Shown piece by piece: positions 61,785 through 63,422 of a stretch of 63,422 nt of DNA; positions within the stretch are counted from its first letter, which is position 1, and every line of letters starts with the position of its first letter. Below the pieces are notes generated by a model. It did not search any database. It was given only the letters and a program-made list of their open reading frames with translations, and was not told the origin of the DNA. Made by a program: the position numbers and the translations under genes. Source of the stretch: Candidatus Limivivens intestinipullorum (lineage in GTDB: Bacteria; Bacillota; Clostridia; Lachnospirales; Lachnospiraceae); the NCBI GenBank assembly GCA_018711185.1, contig DVIQ01000104.1, forward strand, positions 1-63,422, written 5' to 3'.

Positions 61785-62020
61785 GTTTCTTACGAATAGA
61801 TAACCGCAGGAAACTGCAAGCCGCGCTTTTGCGCGGCGCTGCTACGAGGAAAAGCCGGCTGTGCGTTACGCGTAAGCCGCGGCCGGTATCAACAGTCTTT
61901 GGCGGCTGTTTATACCGGTTCGTCCATGTGAAGCCGAAGGATGGCCGCGCACCGTGCCGGTCTCCGGTCCGGAGCTTTTCATTATTTATAAATCGGATTA
62001 AACAAGGAGGTTAAGAACCT
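61785..62020 (+). other. Long spacer within the S10 operon, between L2 and S19
   Basis: 236 bases without a gene, where most relatives have only tens of bases. Several hairpins: CCGCGC TTTT GCGCGG (about 61821-61836), CCGGTAT ... TATACCGG (near 61882-61920) and CTCCG GT CGGAG followed by CTTTTC (near 61965-61980). They could be a partial terminator, a processing site or a small inserted repeat. The S19 ribosome site AAGGAGG follows. Confidence 0.6.
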
Positions 62021-62302
62021 ATGGCTCGCTCACTGAAAAAAGGACCATTTGCAGATGCCAGCTTACTGAAAAAAGTAGATGCCATGAATGCGGCAGGTGA
62101 CAAGTCCGTGATCAAGACCTGGTCACGCCGGTCTACAATCTTTCCGCAGATGGTTGGACATACAATTGCTGTTCACGACGGAAGAAAGCATGTGCCCGTA
62201 TATATCACCGAGGATATGGTAGGACACAAGCTGGGTGAATTCGTTGCTACCAGAACCTACAGAGGCCATGGCAAGGACGAGAAGAAATCCGGCCGTAAGT
62301 AA
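62021..62302 (+). CDS. rpsS: 30S ribosomal protein S19
   Basis: 93 residues. Conserved [39 protein letters not shown] and [15 protein letters not shown]. Forms a complex with S13 at the 30S head. AAGGAGG at 62004-62010. Confidence 0.98.
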   Translation: MARSLKKGPFADASLLKKVDAMNAAGDKSVIKTWSRRSTIFPQMVGHTIAVHDGRKHVPVYITEDMVGHKLGEFVATRTYRGHGKDEKKSGRK

Positions 62303-62328
62303 TTGGAGATCGAAAGGAGGTTTTATTC

Positions 62329-62715
62329 ATGGCAAAAGGACATAGATCCCAAATTAAGAGAGAGAGAAATGCACAGAAGGACACCAGACCGTCAGCGAAG
62401 TTATCCTATGCCCGCGTGTCTGTCCAGAAGGCGTGCTTTGTATTAGATGCCATCAGAGGCAAGGACGTGAAGACGGCGCTGGGTATCGTTATGTATAATC
62501 CCAGATATGCTTCCGAATTAATTACCAAGCTGCTGAAGTCAGCGATCGCGAACGCGGAAAACAACAACGGTATGAACATCGATAACCTCTACGTTGAGGA
62601 GTGCTACGCAAACAAGGGACCCACAATGAAGAGAATCAGACCGAGAGCACAGGGCAGGGCTTACAGAATCGAAAAGAGAATGAGCCATATCACAATCGTG
62701 CTGAACGAGAAATAG
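62329..62715 (+). CDS. rplV: 50S ribosomal protein L22
   Basis: 128 residues. Conserved KLSYARVSVQKACFVLDAIR and the tunnel-loop region EECYANKGPTMKRIRPRAQG, where macrolide resistance changes occur in other bacteria. AAAGGAGG at 62314-62321. Confidence 0.97.
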   Translation: MAKGHRSQIKRERNAQKDTRPSAKLSYARVSVQKACFVLDAIRGKDVKTALGIVMYNPRYASELITKLLKSAIANAENNNGMNIDNLYVEECYANKGPTMKRIRPRAQGRAYRIEKRMSHITIVLNEK

Positions 62716-62725
62716 GAGGTAGAGC

Positions 62726-63382
62726 ATGGGACAGAAAGTTAATCCGCACGGCCTCAGAGTCGGCGTTATTAAAGACTGGGATTCGAAATGGTATGCAGAG
62801 AGCTCTTTCGCAGACTATCTTGTAGAAGACTACAAGATCCGTACATTCCTGAAAAAGAAGCTGTACAGCGCCGGTGTTTCCAAGATCGAGATCGAGAGAG
62901 CATCTGACAGAGTAAAGGTGATCATCTATACCGCAAAGCCGGGCGTTGTAATCGGCAAGGGCGGCGCTGAGATCGAGAAGGTAAAGGCTGAGGTTCAGAA
63001 GCTTACCGACAAGAAGCTGATTGTAGATATTAAAGAAGTAAAGAGACCGGACAAGGATGCGCAACTTGTGGCAGAAAACATTGCCCTGCAGCTTGAGAAC
63101 CGTGTATCCTTCCGTCGTGCCATGAAGTCCACCATGGGCCGTACCATGAAGGCAGGCGCAAAGGGAATCAAGACTTCCGTATCCGGACGTCTGGGCGGCG
63201 CGGATATGGCGCGTACCGAGTTCTACAGCGACGGAACCATCCCGCTGCAGACACTGAGAGCAGATATTGACTATGGATTCGCTGAGGCAGATACCACCTA
63301 CGGCAAAGTCGGCGTAAAGGTTTGGATCTACAAGGGCGAGATTCTTCCTGCAAAGGGAACCAAGGAAGGGAGCGATAAATAA
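62726..63382 (+). CDS. rpsC: 30S ribosomal protein S3
   Basis: 218 residues. Conserved [22 protein letters not shown]-domain motif [14 protein letters not shown], and [20 protein letters not shown]. Binds at the mRNA entry. Stop overlaps the L16 start by 1 base. Confidence 0.98.
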   Translation: MGQKVNPHGLRVGVIKDWDSKWYAESSFADYLVEDYKIRTFLKKKLYSAGVSKIEIERASDRVKVIIYTAKPGVVIGKGGAEIEKVKAEVQKLTDKKLIVDIKEVKRPDKDAQLVAENIALQLENRVSFRRAMKSTMGRTMKAGAKGIKTSVSGRLGGADMARTEFYSDGTIPLQTLRADIDYGFAEADTTYGKVGVKVWIYKGEILPAKGTKEGSDK

Positions 63383-63422
63383 TGTTAATGCCTAAGAGAG
63401 TAAAACGTCGTAAACAGTTCCG
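63382..63422 (+). CDS. rplP: 50S ribosomal protein L16, 5' end (partial)
   Basis: Thirteen codons only, [13 protein letters not shown], the usual start of L16. The gene runs beyond the window. Start overlaps the S3 stop. Confidence 0.9.
   Translation, partial: MLMPKRVKRRKQF

Overview
The window looks like the chromosome of a spore-forming, monoderm Clostridia bacterium, most likely Lachnospiraceae (inference). Support: A/G-rich Shine-Dalgarno sites, a SpoVAF-type germination protein, a long-form HPF, a eukaryotic-type HisA, DUF975/CmpB-type membrane proteins, YesM/YesN regulation, and a canonical S10 ribosomal-protein operon. I see no phage, integrase, transposase, CRISPR array or tRNA. || Layout. 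1-127: 3' end of a 23S rRNA with no 5S after it. 662-1654: a lone UroD-fold protein. 1865-3523 (minus): a secreted PPC-Big2-Fn3 protein. 3804-8311: a galactose-type ABC importer operon. 8664-14202: a sugar-sensing operon of YesN, YesM, a membrane-anchored periplasmic-binding-fold protein and a galactose-binding lipoprotein. 14257-16581 (minus): two more UroD-fold genes, divergent from a PucR-type regulator. 18433-22119: spoVAF, an 11-mer-repeat lipoprotein, hisA, hpf. 22226-25753: an AraC regulator divergent from a GH38-like mannosidase. 26141-30144: secA and prfB, the latter with a programmed frameshift. 30171-33477: a YdjI/YdjG/YdjH-like membrane module. 33682-37894: ACT protein, homoserine dehydrogenase, proposed homoserine kinase, aspartate kinase. 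37987-45770: small membrane proteins, tex, a decayed PfkB kinase and a membrane phosphoesterase. 45948-49982 (minus): a two-gene ABC exporter with MarR. 50292-55409: metal-efflux-like permease, small alarmone synthetase, methyltransferase, acetyltransferase, M18 aminopeptidase. 55482-58372: a second PPC-Big2-Fn3 protein, an LRR remnant and a heptad-repeat protein. 58547-63422: S10 operon, rpsJ to the start of rplP. || Main observation. The importer's binding protein (3804-5048) appears to be a natural circular permutation of the MglB fold. Its mature chain starts at the strand carrying the MglB Asn91 equivalent. The segment that is normally N-terminal, carrying the Asp14 and Phe16 equivalents, sits at the C-terminus. 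Nearly all known sugar-contact residues are kept. A conventionally ordered homologue, a lipoprotein, lies 8 kb downstream in the sensor operon, so the two orders can be compared within one locus. The importer permease also carries an extra cytoplasmic, charged, coiled-coil-like N-terminus of about 220 residues. || Genes working together. The importer and the adjacent two-component system with two binding-fold proteins look like one galactose-type uptake and sensing unit (inference, by analogy with XylFII-LytS three-component sensing). The UroD-fold genes flank this unit and may be an associated catabolic or methyl-transfer function, but their substrate cannot be read from sequence. A family of palindromic intergenic repeats is scattered through the window, often at gene ends.
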